The notes: generated by a model not told the origin, from the sequence alone. Counted from the first letter of the stretch, positions 34,063 to 43,198 are shown. The stretch is DNA of 64,000 nucleotides from Mycolicibacterium gadium (GCF_010728925.1 NZ_AP022608.1:2046001-2110000), one strand, 5' to 3'. Translations and numbers: made by a program.

Positions 34063-35259
34063 ATGTCTCCGCGGTCCTTGCCGTATCCGGTCTTCGACAT
34101 CGACAATCACATGTATGAGACCAAGGACGCGTTGCTGAAATACCTGCCCAAAGAGCACAAAGGCAAGGTCGGCTACGTCGAGGTGAACGGACGACCGAAG
34201 CTCGTCGTCAAAGACCACATCAGCCATATGATCCCCAACCCGACGTTCGAGCGGGTCGCGCGGCCGGGCAGTGCCGAGGACTACTTCCTCGGCAACAATC
34301 CCGAGGGGCTCAACTTCCGCGAGTTCATCGGCGAGGCTATGGATGTGATCCCGGCTTACCAGGAGCCCGGGCCGCGCCTAGAACTGATGGACGAGCTCGG
34401 CATCGATCAGTGCGTGATGTACCCCACCCTCGCAAGCCTCATCGAAGAGCGTACGACCGATGACGTCGTGCTGACCCACGCGATCATCCACGCATTGAAC
34501 GAGTGGATGCACGAGCACTGGACCTTCAATTACAAGGACCGCATCTTCGCCACGCCGGTGATCTGCCTGCCGCTGGTCGACGAGGCGATCAAGGAGTTCC
34601 GTTGGTGCCTCGAGCGCGGCATGAAGACCTTCCTGGTGCGCCCGGCACCAGTGCCCAGCCGGTTCGGCGGATCGCGCTCCATGGGCCTGCCCGAGTTCGA
34701 TCCCTTCTGGCAGGAGGTGGTCGACGCGAACATCCCGGTGACCTTCCACGCCTCGGACAGCGGCTACCAGAAGCACCTGATGGAGTGGGAGGGCGGCGAC
34801 GAATACCTGTCCTTCAAGACGAGCACCCTGCGCGAGGTGGTGATGGGGTTCCGCGCCATGGAGGACACCCTGGCGGCCCTGATCTGCCACGGTGCGCTGT
34901 CGCGGTTCCCCGATCTCAAGGTGCTGGTGGTGGAGAACGGCAGTGGTTGGGTGCGAAACTTGCTGCGGTTGCTCGACAAGGCCTACCGAACCATGCCCAA
35001 GGAGTTCGACGAGCATCCGGTCGAGGTCTTCAAACGCAACGTCTACATCCACCCGTTCCTCGAGGACGACGTCAAGGGAATCGTCGAGATCATGGGTGAG
35101 GACCACGTGATGTTCGGCTCCGACTTCCCGCACCCCGAGGGCATCGGTGACCCGCTCAGCTTCGTCGACCGGCTGGAAGGCCTGTCCGACACCGCGAAAG
35201 CGAAGATCATGGGCGGCAACGCGATCAAGCAGTTGGGACTCGCCAAGGTCTCCGTATGA
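34063..35259 (+). CDS. Amidohydrolase-2 (ACMSD-like) family protein
   Basis: This 398-residue TIM-barrel metal enzyme has D-I-D-N-H-M-Y-E-T at 12-20, V-T-F-H-A-S-D-S-G-Y (His), V-V-E-N-G-S-G-W and M-F-G-S-D-F-P-H-P-E-G near the end. It is the closest paralogue of 18536-19714, with the same length and same order of motifs. Both lie under copies of the palindromic operator. The ATG overlaps nothing upstream, but its stop overlaps the MaoC gene start (ATGA), so hydrolysis/decarboxylation and hydration are linked in one mRNA. Confidence 0.9.
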   Translation: MSPRSLPYPVFDIDNHMYETKDALLKYLPKEHKGKVGYVEVNGRPKLVVKDHISHMIPNPTFERVARPGSAEDYFLGNNPEGLNFREFIGEAMDVIPAYQEPGPRLELMDELGIDQCVMYPTLASLIEERTTDDVVLTHAIIHALNEWMHEHWTFNYKDRIFATPVICLPLVDEAIKEFRWCLERGMKTFLVRPAPVPSRFGGSRSMGLPEFDPFWQEVVDANIPVTFHASDSGYQKHLMEWEGGDEYLSFKTSTLREVVMGFRAMEDTLAALICHGALSRFPDLKVLVVENGSGWVRNLLRLLDKAYRTMPKEFDEHPVEVFKRNVYIHPFLEDDVKGIVEIMGEDHVMFGSDFPHPEGIGDPLSFVDRLEGLSDTAKAKIMGGNAIKQLGLAKVSV

Positions 35260-35732
35260 CGCAGGCGCCGCCCGCCCCGAGGATCTACGAGGGCATCGAC
35301 GGGTTCGAAGCACATGTCGGCGAACATCTCGGTTACAGCGGATGGCGCACAGTCACGCAGACCGAGATCGACTTGTTCGCCGAGGCGACGGGCGACCACC
35401 AGTGGATCCACGTCGATCCCGAGAAAGCGGCAGCAGGACCGTACGGCAGAACCATCGCCCACGGCTATCTGACGCTGTCGTTGGTTCCTGTTCTGGTGCA
35501 ACAGATCTACCAGGTGACCGGCCTGTCGATGCAAGTGAATTACGGCGTCGACAAGCTTCGTTTTCCCGCTCCAGTCCCCGTCGACTCGCGTATCCGTGCC
35601 GGTGCAGAACTGATCAAGGTCGAGCGCAACGACAAGGGTGGCCGAGCCACCGTTCGAGTCACCGTCGAGGTGGAGGGCTCAGACCGTCCGGCATGCGTGG
35701 TGGACACCATCGCCGCCATGGTCGATGCCTGA
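35256..35732 (+). CDS. MaoC-type (R)-enoyl-CoA hydratase
   Basis: This 158-residue single hot-dog protein has the hydratase-2 motif A-T-G-D-H-Q-W-I-H-V-D with the catalytic Asp47 and His52, followed by I-A-H-G-Y-L-T-L-S-L. It adds water to a trans-2-enoyl-CoA to give the R-hydroxyacyl-CoA. Length and motif are typical of MaoC-like and PhaJ-like hydratases, such as mycobacterial HtdZ. It is translationally coupled to the upstream amidohydrolase. The stop lies 6 bp from the stop of the convergent CoA-transferase. Confidence 0.9.
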   Translation: MTQAPPAPRIYEGIDGFEAHVGEHLGYSGWRTVTQTEIDLFAEATGDHQWIHVDPEKAAAGPYGRTIAHGYLTLSLVPVLVQQIYQVTGLSMQVNYGVDKLRFPAPVPVDSRIRAGAELIKVERNDKGGRATVRVTVEVEGSDRPACVVDTIAAMVDA

Positions 35733-35737
35733 GCCCG

Positions 35738-38098
35738 TTACGAGTTGAGTAGCCGCTCGCCGATGACCTGGTCTTGACGCAACGTCGAGATCTCGTCGTC
35801 GGACAGTCCCATTGCCCTGAAGACCTCGTCGTTGTGCTGACCCAATGTGGGTGACGGCGTGTGGTGATGCCGCGACGGTCCCGGTGTGATCCGGAAGGGC
35901 CAGCCTGGATACCTCTGACGGCCGGAGAGCGGGTGCTCGAGCTCTTCGTAGAAGCCGCGCGCCTCGAGCTGGTCGACGTCGTACATGCGGTCGCCGGTCA
36001 GCAATCGCTCTGCAGGCACACCGCGGCGCCGCAGTTCGTCGGAAGCCTCATCCGGACCCTGCGTGGTCGTCCACTGCCGCAAGACCTCGTCGAACGCATC
36101 ATGGTTGGCCAGGCGCGCCGCTGCGGTACCGAACCGCGGATCGCCGGCGAGTTCGGGCCTGCCGATCACGTCGAGCGCCGCGGCCCAGTCGGCATCGTCG
36201 CGCACCGAGATGGCCACCCACTCGTCGTCGCCGGCCGCCGGGTAGACCCCCTGCGCGTAGCTGCGGTGCCGGTTCCCCTCTCGCTCGGGCACTCGACCGG
36301 TCAACGAGTATTCGATGACAGGTTCCGCCGTCACGACGGCGCCGACCTCGATCTGCGCGACCTCGATGAGTTGGCCCTCACCGGTTCTGCGCTTGTGTTC
36401 GAGCGCAGCGAGGAGCGCGGCGGTAGCGTGCGTACCGACGACCGGATCGGCGGGACCCTGCAGGTTGCACGGCGGGCCGTCGGGATAGCCGGTGGCGGCC
36501 GACATTCCCGACAACTGCTCGAAGTTCAGTGCCCAGCCGACGTAGTCGCGCCATGGACCCTCGAGCCCGAGCCCGGGCATGCGCACCATGATCACATCCG
36601 GGTTGACCTTCACCAGCGAGTCGTAGTCCAGTCCGAACTGTTCCACCACGCGTGGTGAGAAGTTCTCGACCACCACGTCGGCCTCAGCGGCGAGCCGCAG
36701 CGCCAGTTCGCGGCCGGCCTGCGATGTCAGGTCGAGGGTGATGTCGCGCTTGTTGAGATTGGTGGCCTGCCACATCGGCCCGACTTCGTACCAGTCATCG
36801 CTGTTGCGTAGCAGCGAGCCCGAATACCGATGTCCGTCCGGGCGCTGAATCGATTCGACCTTGACAACGTCCGCACCGAACGCACCCAGATACATCGTCA
36901 GGTAGGCGCCGGACCAAAAGGTACTCAGGTCAAAGACTTTCAAGCCCGCGAACGGCGCGTCGAGGTCAGCGAGAGCGGCGGATGACGGACCTTCGGCACG
37001 GGTATCCCAGTCCGCGGACGAGTCGTCGCCCAGCCGCGGCGCAGGCCCCGGAGCGTCCACCGGCGTCCTGGAGAACCGGAATGGTGCCCCTGGTCGCGAG
37101 AACGGTGTGCCCGCAGCGTCACTGTTGATGAAGAACCCGCGGTCGCGATACTGCGGGCAGTCCAGGATCGTCGCGCCGTCGTTGATGGGCGCCGCAGGTA
37201 TCCGCATCGCCTGACTCAACTCCACCAGGTCTGCCACGTTCATCGAGTCGAGAAACGGCTGCGCCTTGGCGAAGAAGTCGTCGCGTTCAGGGCCACCCAG
37301 CATGATGGCGATCTGCTTATCACCGAACTCAGGAAGCCCGACCATCGCGCACACATCCAGCCAATGCTGACCGGTGAGACAGTTGATTCCGATCCAGCCG
37401 TCGGCCGCACGCACGATGCCCAGCATCGGTGCCGCTTTCGAATTCGGCGGTAGACCCATGCCTTTCAACTTGGCCGCCATGAGCATCGGATACGGCAGGG
37501 TCGACAACAGCGCCTCGAACGTCGACACGTCGACCTCGACCACCCTGTCTGTGACTGCGGCGATCCGCAATGCCGTCAACGCGCCGAGAGCGGCGTAACC
37601 GCCTGCGATGTATTCGGGGATGCGCGCCCCGGCCTGCACAGGCGGCCGATCGGGCTCACGAGGGCTCACCCATCCAGACGCCGCCTGGACCGTCAGCGGC
37701 GTGGACTGGCGGTCACACCGCGGCCCGTCCTGTCCATAGTCCGAGACACGGACGACGACAAGGTTCGAATTGATCTGTTGCAGGCTGTCGCGGTCGATTC
37801 CGAGGTCCCAGCGAAGGGACGAGCCGGGTGTCAGGTTCTCGACCAGCAGATCGGCCTGCGCTATCAGATCGTGAAGCACTTCGCCGCCGGAGTCGAAATC
37901 GACTGTCAGTCCGCGCTTTCCGGCGTTCAGATATTCGAACAGCCCACCGGATGCACCCCAGCTTCGCAGGGGATCGCCGGACTCTGGCTCAATCTTGACG
38001 ACATCAGCACCGAGATCGACGAGTAGCTTCGTGCAATACGGCGCGGTGATATCGGTTCCGAGTTCGACGACTCGCAGCCCTGCCAGCGCTCCGGTCAC
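35738..38098 (-). CDS. Tandem-fused class III (CaiB/BaiF) CoA-transferase
   Basis: This 786-residue protein consists of two complete CaiB/BaiF domains (about 1-375 and 383-786), each starting with the family pattern (G-L-R-V-V-E-L-G-T and G-L-K-V-F-D-L-S-T) and containing G-A-D-V-V-K-V/I-E. The catalytic Asp that forms the aspartyl-CoA intermediate is Asp551 in the second half (G-P-A-D-P-V-V-G), but the matching residue in the first half is Glu162 (R-I-P-E-Y-I-A-G). The first domain may thus be structural. Family III enzymes normally act as interlaced dimers, so fusion gives an internal heterodimer. It is coupled to ALDH by a 4-bp overlap. Confidence 0.9.
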   Translation of the reverse strand: MTGALAGLRVVELGTDITAPYCTKLLVDLGADVVKIEPESGDPLRSWGASGGLFEYLNAGKRGLTVDFDSGGEVLHDLIAQADLLVENLTPGSSLRWDLGIDRDSLQQINSNLVVVRVSDYGQDGPRCDRQSTPLTVQAASGWVSPREPDRPPVQAGARIPEYIAGGYAALGALTALRIAAVTDRVVEVDVSTFEALLSTLPYPMLMAAKLKGMGLPPNSKAAPMLGIVRAADGWIGINCLTGQHWLDVCAMVGLPEFGDKQIAIMLGGPERDDFFAKAQPFLDSMNVADLVELSQAMRIPAAPINDGATILDCPQYRDRGFFINSDAAGTPFSRPGAPFRFSRTPVDAPGPAPRLGDDSSADWDTRAEGPSSAALADLDAPFAGLKVFDLSTFWSGAYLTMYLGAFGADVVKVESIQRPDGHRYSGSLLRNSDDWYEVGPMWQATNLNKRDITLDLTSQAGRELALRLAAEADVVVENFSPRVVEQFGLDYDSLVKVNPDVIMVRMPGLGLEGPWRDYVGWALNFEQLSGMSAATGYPDGPPCNLQGPADPVVGTHATAALLAALEHKRRTGEGQLIEVAQIEVGAVVTAEPVIEYSLTGRVPEREGNRHRSYAQGVYPAAGDDEWVAISVRDDADWAAALDVIGRPELAGDPRFGTAAARLANHDAFDEVLRQWTTTQGPDEASDELRRRGVPAERLLTGDRMYDVDQLEARGFYEELEHPLSGRQRYPGWPFRITPGPSRHHHTPSPTLGQHNDEVFRAMGLSDDEISTLRQDQVIGERLLNS

Positions 38099-39546
38099 GT
38101 GGGCACCCCGATCGCCTTCGGCTCCATGTATGCTCGCAGCCCCATGACGCCGCCTTCACGCCCGATCCCGCTCTGCTTGAAACCTCCGAACGGGGCGTCG
38201 CCGGGAATTGTGCCGTTGATCGAGACCTGCCCGGTCCTGATCCGTCGCGCAATGCCGAGTGCGCGCTCTACGTCGCTTCCCCACACCGCACCGCCGAGGC
38301 CGTAGGCCGAATTGTTGGCAATCGCCACCGCTTCGTCGTCGTTGCGGTAGCGCATCACGGTCAGCACCGGACCGAACACCTCCTCCTGCGCGATGTACGA
38401 CTCGGCGGTGGCATCGGTCAAGACGGTTGGCTCGAAGTAGAAGCCGCGGTCGAGACCCTTCGGACGCCCGCCGCCGGCAACGATCTTCGCGCCGTCGCTC
38501 TCGGCTCGTCTGACGAAACCCTCAACCCTCTCGAGATGTTCCCGACTGATCAGCGGTCCCATACCGACTTCCGGATCGGTGGGATCTCCGACGGTGACAT
38601 TGCCGGCCAATGCGGCCAGGCGTTCGACGACGTCATCGTGCAGCTTGTCCGATACCAAGAGACGGCTGTTGAGGATGCATGCCTGCCCCGCGTGCAAGGT
38701 GCAGCCCTCGAAGAGCAATCGTTCGAGCAGCTCATCGGTCAGGTCGACGTCGTCGAGCAGGATACTGGCCGACTTGCCACCGCACTCGAGCAGAATCCGC
38801 TTCATAGTCGTTGCCGCACCGGCCATCACATCCCGGCCGACGACCGAACTACCGGTGAAGCTCACCATGTCGACCCGCCGGTCGAGGGTCAATATCCTGC
38901 TGGCCTCGACGCTCCTCGGAGTGACGACATTGACGACGCCGGGCGGGATGTCGGTCTCGTCGTCGATCAGTCGCGCAAGTGCCAACCCCGCTAACGGGGT
39001 GAGCGGGGACGGCTTGAGCACCAGCGTATTTCCGGCAGCGAGCGCCGCGCCCAGCTTCATCACATTCAGAGTGTGCGGAAAGTTCCACGGAGTCATCGCC
39101 GCCACCACACCGAGGGGCTCGTAACGCAACAGAGTGGTACCTGCCGCGCCCCAGGCATCCATCGGCGCCTCGGCCGGCTCCATTGCCAGCTCTGCGGCGT
39201 GCCCGACCATGAACGCCGGCCCATCCACATGGATCAGCCGCTCGTTTGCTGTGCAGCCCCATTCGGCCTGTGCCAGCGCGTAGATCTCATCGCCGCGGGA
39301 CAGCAGCGCATCGCTGAGCTGTTGCAGACACCGCGACCGCTCCGCCGGTTCGGCCGCCGACCACGATTCGAAGGCGCCTCGCGCCGCGCCGATAGCCTGT
39401 TGGACCTGAGTGACGCCGGCGTCTGGCGCCGAAGCGATCACCTGCTCGGTCGCCGGGTTCAGGACGTCGTACCGTCCGCCGTCCGCCTCGACCCAACTGC
39501 CGTCGATGTACAGGTCGTAGCTGTCGACGAAGCTCGATTCGGCCAT
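38095..39546 (-). CDS. Aldehyde dehydrogenase (NAD(P)-dependent)
   Basis: This 483-residue ALDH oxidises an aldehyde to a carboxylic acid. Asn155 (P-W-N-F-P), general base Glu254 (L-L-E-C-G-G-K-S) and nucleophile Cys290 (H-A-G-Q-A-C-I) are present, with N-P-A-T near the start and F-G-P-V-L near 380. ATG 39546 gives M-A-E-S-S-F; the longer open frame is in the promoter gap. Followed by the tandem CoA-transferase with a 4-bp overlap, so an aldehyde is probably oxidised to an acid that then receives CoA. Divergent from the igr-like operon across 238 bp, which makes side-chain aldehyde oxidation after P450 attack a natural idea. Confidence 0.9.
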   Translation of the reverse strand: MAESSFVDSYDLYIDGSWVEADGGRYDVLNPATEQVIASAPDAGVTQVQQAIGAARGAFESWSAAEPAERSRCLQQLSDALLSRGDEIYALAQAEWGCTANERLIHVDGPAFMVGHAAELAMEPAEAPMDAWGAAGTTLLRYEPLGVVAAMTPWNFPHTLNVMKLGAALAAGNTLVLKPSPLTPLAGLALARLIDDETDIPPGVVNVVTPRSVEASRILTLDRRVDMVSFTGSSVVGRDVMAGAATTMKRILLECGGKSASILLDDVDLTDELLERLLFEGCTLHAGQACILNSRLLVSDKLHDDVVERLAALAGNVTVGDPTDPEVGMGPLISREHLERVEGFVRRAESDGAKIVAGGGRPKGLDRGFYFEPTVLTDATAESYIAQEEVFGPVLTVMRYRNDDEAVAIANNSAYGLGGAVWGSDVERALGIARRIRTGQVSINGTIPGDAPFGGFKQSGIGREGGVMGLRAYMEPKAIGVPT

Positions 39547-39729
39547 CAGTTCACGAGACCTTCCCTGTAGTCCGTCGAAACGCACGGTCCCTCGTCGGGG
39601 CGCACGAGCCGTCCGACATATTGTTCCCCTGTGTACACCCATGACGGTGATGGCGTCAACGTTATCTGTGCCTCAACTGCATTAACGATAATTGACATGG
39701 TCAGCGCCGGTGCGGTAGACAGATAGCGG

Positions 39730-39756
39730 TCGGACATTTTTGTAATATCTGTCCGA
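39730..39756. promoter_or_regulatory. Inverted repeat upstream of the igr-like operon
   Basis: TCGGACA (39730-39736) and TGTCCGA (39750-39756) form a perfect 7-bp inverted repeat with a 13-bp AT-rich spacer, 29 bp before GTG 39785. A related GTCCGACA half-site lies at 39611-39618. This is unlike the GAGAAY palindrome, so the operon may answer to a different regulator. GATAAC/GATAAT words also occur at 39656-39692 but without second halves. Confidence 0.5.
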
Positions 39757-39784
39757 TCAGCCCACGTGTTGAGGAAGGCCCCCT

Positions 39785-40996
39785 GTGCCCACTGACTCCA
39801 CCTCCAGACCGACGTCCACGCTCCCCTTGCACTCACCAGACTTCTACGCAGGCGACCCGTACCCGGCGTACCGTGAATTGCGCAGCAGCACGCCCATCGT
39901 CTGGAACGACGCCACGAACTTTTGGGCGCTGACGAAGTACGAGGACATCCGCTACGTATCCGGTCATCCGCTCACGTTCACGTCAACCAAGGGCATCACG
40001 ATTCCGGACCCGAGCCAGCCGGAGCCGGTCCAAGAAGGCAACCTCATCTTCACGGACCCACCCCGGCACCGGCAGCTACGCAAGCTCATCAACTCGGGGT
40101 TCACTCGCCGTCAGGTGACGTTGCTGGAGCCGAAAGTGCGCGAGATCGTCAAGGGCATCCTCGATGACGTCGATACGTCCCGGGAATACGAGTTCGCCGA
40201 GGAAATCGCCGCACCCCTGCCTACCCGGCTGATTGCCGAGATGCTTGGTGCGCCGCCCGAGGACTGGGAGCAGTTCCGGACTTGGTCGGATGCCGCCGTC
40301 GGAGCCGATGATCCTGATATCGAGATGGAACCCATGGCTGCGACGCTGGAGCTCTACGAGTACTTCACCAAACTGATCGAAGCACGGCGTTCCGGTGAGG
40401 TCGTCGGTGACGACCTCCTGAGCATTCTGGCTGCCGCGGAGGTCGACGGTGAGCGACTCACCGATGCGGACCTGCTGAACTTCTCCTTCTTACTCCTCGT
40501 GGCGGGCAACGAGACCACCCGCAATCTCATCGCGCTCGGAACGCAGGCGCTGCTGGATCATCCGGACCAATTCGCCCTCCTGCGCGCCAACCCGGAGTTG
40601 CTGCCGCTGGCCGTCGAGGAGATGCTGCGATTCACCAGCCCCGTGACACACATGGCGCGCGAGGCCACCGAGGACGTCGAAATCCGCGGCCAGCGGATCA
40701 GGGCAGGCGAAAAGGTCGTGATGCTGTACGGCGCGGCCAATCGCGACGCAGAGATTTTCGGCCCCACCAGCGAAGAATTCGACATCACCCGAAATCCGAA
40801 CCCGCACATCGCCTTCGGCGCAGGAGAGCATGCGTGCCTCGGTGCACAACTGGCACGCCTCGAGGCACGGATCATGTTCGAAGTACTGCTTGGCACCTAC
40901 CCGACGATCGAACTGACCGGCGACGTGACCCGCTTGCGGGCCACGATGGTGCCGGGCGTGAAGAAGATGCCGGTACGTCTGAAAGCGAGTGTCTGA
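39785..40996 (+). CDS. Cytochrome P450 (CYP125/CYP142-like position in igr-like operon)
   Basis: This 403-residue soluble bacterial P450 has the I-helix oxygen motif V-A-G-N-E-T-T, the E-x-x-R motif in E-E-M-L-R and the haem loop F-G-A-G-E-H-A-C-L-G with Cys351. GTG 39785 follows GAGGAAGG. It is the first gene of an operon whose other members match the M. tuberculosis igr operon, where CYP125 oxidises the terminal side-chain carbon of cholesterol. By position this one should hydroxylate or carboxylate a side-chain methyl, but the CYP family number cannot be fixed by eye. No ferredoxin gene is nearby. Confidence 0.88.
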   Translation: MPTDSTSRPTSTLPLHSPDFYAGDPYPAYRELRSSTPIVWNDATNFWALTKYEDIRYVSGHPLTFTSTKGITIPDPSQPEPVQEGNLIFTDPPRHRQLRKLINSGFTRRQVTLLEPKVREIVKGILDDVDTSREYEFAEEIAAPLPTRLIAEMLGAPPEDWEQFRTWSDAAVGADDPDIEMEPMAATLELYEYFTKLIEARRSGEVVGDDLLSILAAAEVDGERLTDADLLNFSFLLLVAGNETTRNLIALGTQALLDHPDQFALLRANPELLPLAVEEMLRFTSPVTHMAREATEDVEIRGQRIRAGEKVVMLYGAANRDAEIFGPTSEEFDITRNPNPHIAFGAGEHACLGAQLARLEARIMFEVLLGTYPTIELTGDVTRLRATMVPGVKKMPVRLKASV

Positions 40997-42177
40997 TGGA
41001 TTTCGAGTACACGCCCGAGCAGGAACAGCTCCGCAAGGAATACCGTGAACGCCTCGAGGCCGTGATGACCCCGGAGCGGCGGAAGTCCGTCGCCAAGCTC
41101 ATGGAGGGTGGCGACGCCATGACCGAGTGCCGGCAGGCCCTCGGCGAGGCTGGCCTGCTGGGCGTCGCCTGGCCCGTCGAGTACGGCGGCAGCGGTCTGA
41201 CCGCGCTCGAGCAGTACATCTTCGGCGAGGAGGCGCGTCGCGTAAATGCGCCGTTGCCGATGATCACGCTGAACACCGTCGGTCCCACCCTGATTCAGTA
41301 CGGGACCGAAGAGCAGAAGCAGAAGTTTCTGCCCGCGATCCTCAAGGGCGAGGTCGAATTCGCAATCGGATACTCCGAGCCCGGGGCCGGCAGCGATCTC
41401 GCCTCGCTGCGGACCACGGCGGTGCGCGACGGCGACCACTTCGTGATCAACGGATCCAAGATGTTCACCAGTGGTGCGGAGTTCGCCGACTACATCTGGC
41501 TGGCCGCCCGCACCGATCCGGAGGCCAAGAAGCACAAGGGCATCACGGTTTTCATGGTGCCCACCGACTCGCCTGGGTTCTCCTGGAAACCGCTGAACAC
41601 CATGCCCGGCGTGCAGACCTACTACACCTTCTATGACGACGTGCGCGTGCACGAGAGCGCGATCGTCCTCGGTGAGAACGAAGGCTGGAAGCTGATCACC
41701 AATCAGCTGAACCTGGAACGCGCTGCGCTGGGCAATCTCGGCGCACTCGAGCCGCTGTTCAACAAAACCCTGGAATGGGCCAAGACCACCGAGCTCGACG
41801 ACGGCCTGGTGATCGACCAGCCGTGGGTGCAACAAGCACTGGCCCGGGTGGAAGCCCAAGTCTCCGCGTACCGGCTGCTCAACCTGCGAGTGAACAGCAA
41901 CATGAGTTCCGGTGCGCTCGGCATGGGCGAGGCCTCGGCCGCAAAGGTTTTCGGCACCGAGCTCACCCAGCAGGTGGCGCGCGAGCTTCTCGACGTGGTG
42001 GGCCAGGCGGGCCTGCGCAAGGAGGCGTCGGCGCCACTCAAGGGCGAATTGGAAAGCGCGTACCGGCTTGCCGTCATCAACACCTTCGGTGGCGGCGCCA
42101 ACGAACTGCAACGCGACATCATCGCCATGGCCGGACTCTTGATGCCGCGCGCACCCCGTGACATGCGAGCCTCCTGA
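40996..42177 (+). CDS. FadE29/ChsE2-like acyl-CoA dehydrogenase
   Basis: This 393-residue protein resembles M. tuberculosis FadE29 (ChsE2, igr operon) along its length: M-D-F-E-Y-T-P-E-Q-E-Q-L, L-N-T-V-G-P-T-L-I-Q-Y-G near 100, F-A-I-G-Y-S-E-P-G-A-G-S-D-L, K-V-F-G-T-E near 325 and T-F-G-G-G-A-N-E near 375. ChsE2 and ChsE1 (FadE28) form an alpha2beta2 dehydrogenase for the three-carbon steroid side chain. The start overlaps the P450 stop (TGATG). The FadE28-like partner is encoded at 43199, three genes downstream rather than adjacent as in the igr operon. Confidence 0.88.
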   Translation: MDFEYTPEQEQLRKEYRERLEAVMTPERRKSVAKLMEGGDAMTECRQALGEAGLLGVAWPVEYGGSGLTALEQYIFGEEARRVNAPLPMITLNTVGPTLIQYGTEEQKQKFLPAILKGEVEFAIGYSEPGAGSDLASLRTTAVRDGDHFVINGSKMFTSGAEFADYIWLAARTDPEAKKHKGITVFMVPTDSPGFSWKPLNTMPGVQTYYTFYDDVRVHESAIVLGENEGWKLITNQLNLERAALGNLGALEPLFNKTLEWAKTTELDDGLVIDQPWVQQALARVEAQVSAYRLLNLRVNSNMSSGALGMGEASAAKVFGTELTQQVARELLDVVGQAGLRKEASAPLKGELESAYRLAVINTFGGGANELQRDIIAMAGLLMPRAPRDMRAS

Positions 42178-42185
42178 AAGGAACA

Positions 42186-42767
42186 GTGACTGTGACCGAA
42201 CTCGCCAAGGACGAACTACGGGAGCGCCTCGATGCGCTCATCGGCACGCCGACGGACGGGGTCGGCAAAAAGTCTCATGCCCCCGATCCGGTGAATGCCG
42301 CGATGATCCGGCACTGGGCCTATGCGCTCGATGACATGAACCCGGCCTATCTGGATCCGGAGTTCGCCGAGAACTCCCGCTACGGCGGACTCGTGTCCCC
42401 GCCCGTGATGCTGCAGAGCTGGACGATGCCACCGCCGAAACTCGCGGGCATTCATGAGCGCGGCGGCGTGCCGATCGAGATCAAGACCAATCCGCTGCAG
42501 TTCCTCTCGGATGCGGGCTACACCGGCATCATCGCGACCAACTCCGAGTTCGAGATCGAACGTTATCCCCGCGTCGGAGACCAGATCACCGCAGAGACGG
42601 TCTTCGACTCGATCTCGGACGAGAAGAAGACCGCGATGGGCAACGGCTTCTTCGTCACATGGGTCACCACCTATCGCGATCAGAACGACGAAGTCATCGG
42701 ACGACAGTGGTTCCGCACCCTGCGCTTCAAGACTGGTGGAGCCCCCGCCGGAACGGCCGGGGACTGA
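42186..42767 (+). CDS. MaoC-like hydratase subunit (equivalent to the N-terminal half of ChsH2)
   Basis: This 193-residue hot-dog protein has H-W-A-Y-A-L-D-D-M-N-P-A-Y-L-D near residue 40 (a D-D-M-N-P variant of the hydratase motif) and Y-G-G-L-V-S-P-P-V-M near 65. In M. tuberculosis ChsH2 (Rv3542c) this domain is fused to DUF35 and pairs with ChsH1 to hydrate the enoyl side chain; here the two domains are separate genes overlapping by TGATG at 42765-42769. The start is GTG 42186, with a second GTG at 42192. The separation is the main difference from igr. Confidence 0.85.
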   Translation: MTVTELAKDELRERLDALIGTPTDGVGKKSHAPDPVNAAMIRHWAYALDDMNPAYLDPEFAENSRYGGLVSPPVMLQSWTMPPPKLAGIHERGGVPIEIKTNPLQFLSDAGYTGIIATNSEFEIERYPRVGDQITAETVFDSISDEKKTAMGNGFFVTWVTTYRDQNDEVIGRQWFRTLRFKTGGAPAGTAGD

Positions 42768-43180
42768 TGGCCACCAGACTCGCCCCTTCGGTCAGTCCCG
42801 ACACGGAGTTTTTCTGGTCGGGATTGAAGGAGCACGAGCTTCGCATCCAGCGCTGCACGGACTGCAACACGTTGCGGGTGCCGCCGCGGCCGATGTGCGG
42901 CAAATGTCAGTCGCTGAACTGGGATTACGTCGTGTCGACAGGCCGAGGCACGGTGTACAGCTTCGTCATGCCGAAGTATCCGCCGCTGCCGTTCCTCGAA
43001 TACCCCTATGTCGTCGCACTCATCGAGCTCGACGAAGGCGTTCGCATCGTCTCGAACCTCTGCGGGATCGAACCCGCCGACATCGAGGTTGGAATGCCCG
43101 TCGAGGCGTTTTATGAGACCTTCGAGGCCCTCCCGAGCGGCGACGAGTTGACGCTGCACCAGTTCCGGCCCGTCGGCTGA
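42767..43180 (+). CDS. DUF35 zinc-ribbon/OB-fold protein (equivalent to the C-terminal half of ChsH2)
   Basis: This 137-residue protein has a zinc ribbon with Cys30, 33, 44 and 47 (C-T-D-C ... C-G-K-C), followed by an OB-fold (G-T-V-Y-S-F-V-M, Y-P-Y-V-V-A-L-I-E-L). In the structurally characterised Ltp2-ChsH2 complex, the DUF35 domain is required for retro-aldol activity of Ltp2. The Ltp2-like protein encoded at 44754 is the likely partner. It is translationally coupled to the MaoC gene. A second, unlinked DUF35 at 4429 shows the same thiolase-DUF35 pairing. Confidence 0.9.
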   Translation: MATRLAPSVSPDTEFFWSGLKEHELRIQRCTDCNTLRVPPRPMCGKCQSLNWDYVVSTGRGTVYSFVMPKYPPLPFLEYPYVVALIELDEGVRIVSNLCGIEPADIEVGMPVEAFYETFEALPSGDELTLHQFRPVG

Positions 43181-43198
43181 CCGAGACGAGAGTTCACA

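Noticed and set aside
39656..39692. GATAAC/GATAAT words upstream of the igr-like operon as operator copies
   Set aside because: Each has only one half-site with no acceptable partner at the right distance.
39785..40996. Naming this P450 CYP125 or CYP142
   Set aside because: The operon position suggests such a role, but sequence identity cannot be measured here and many steroid P450s share the motifs.
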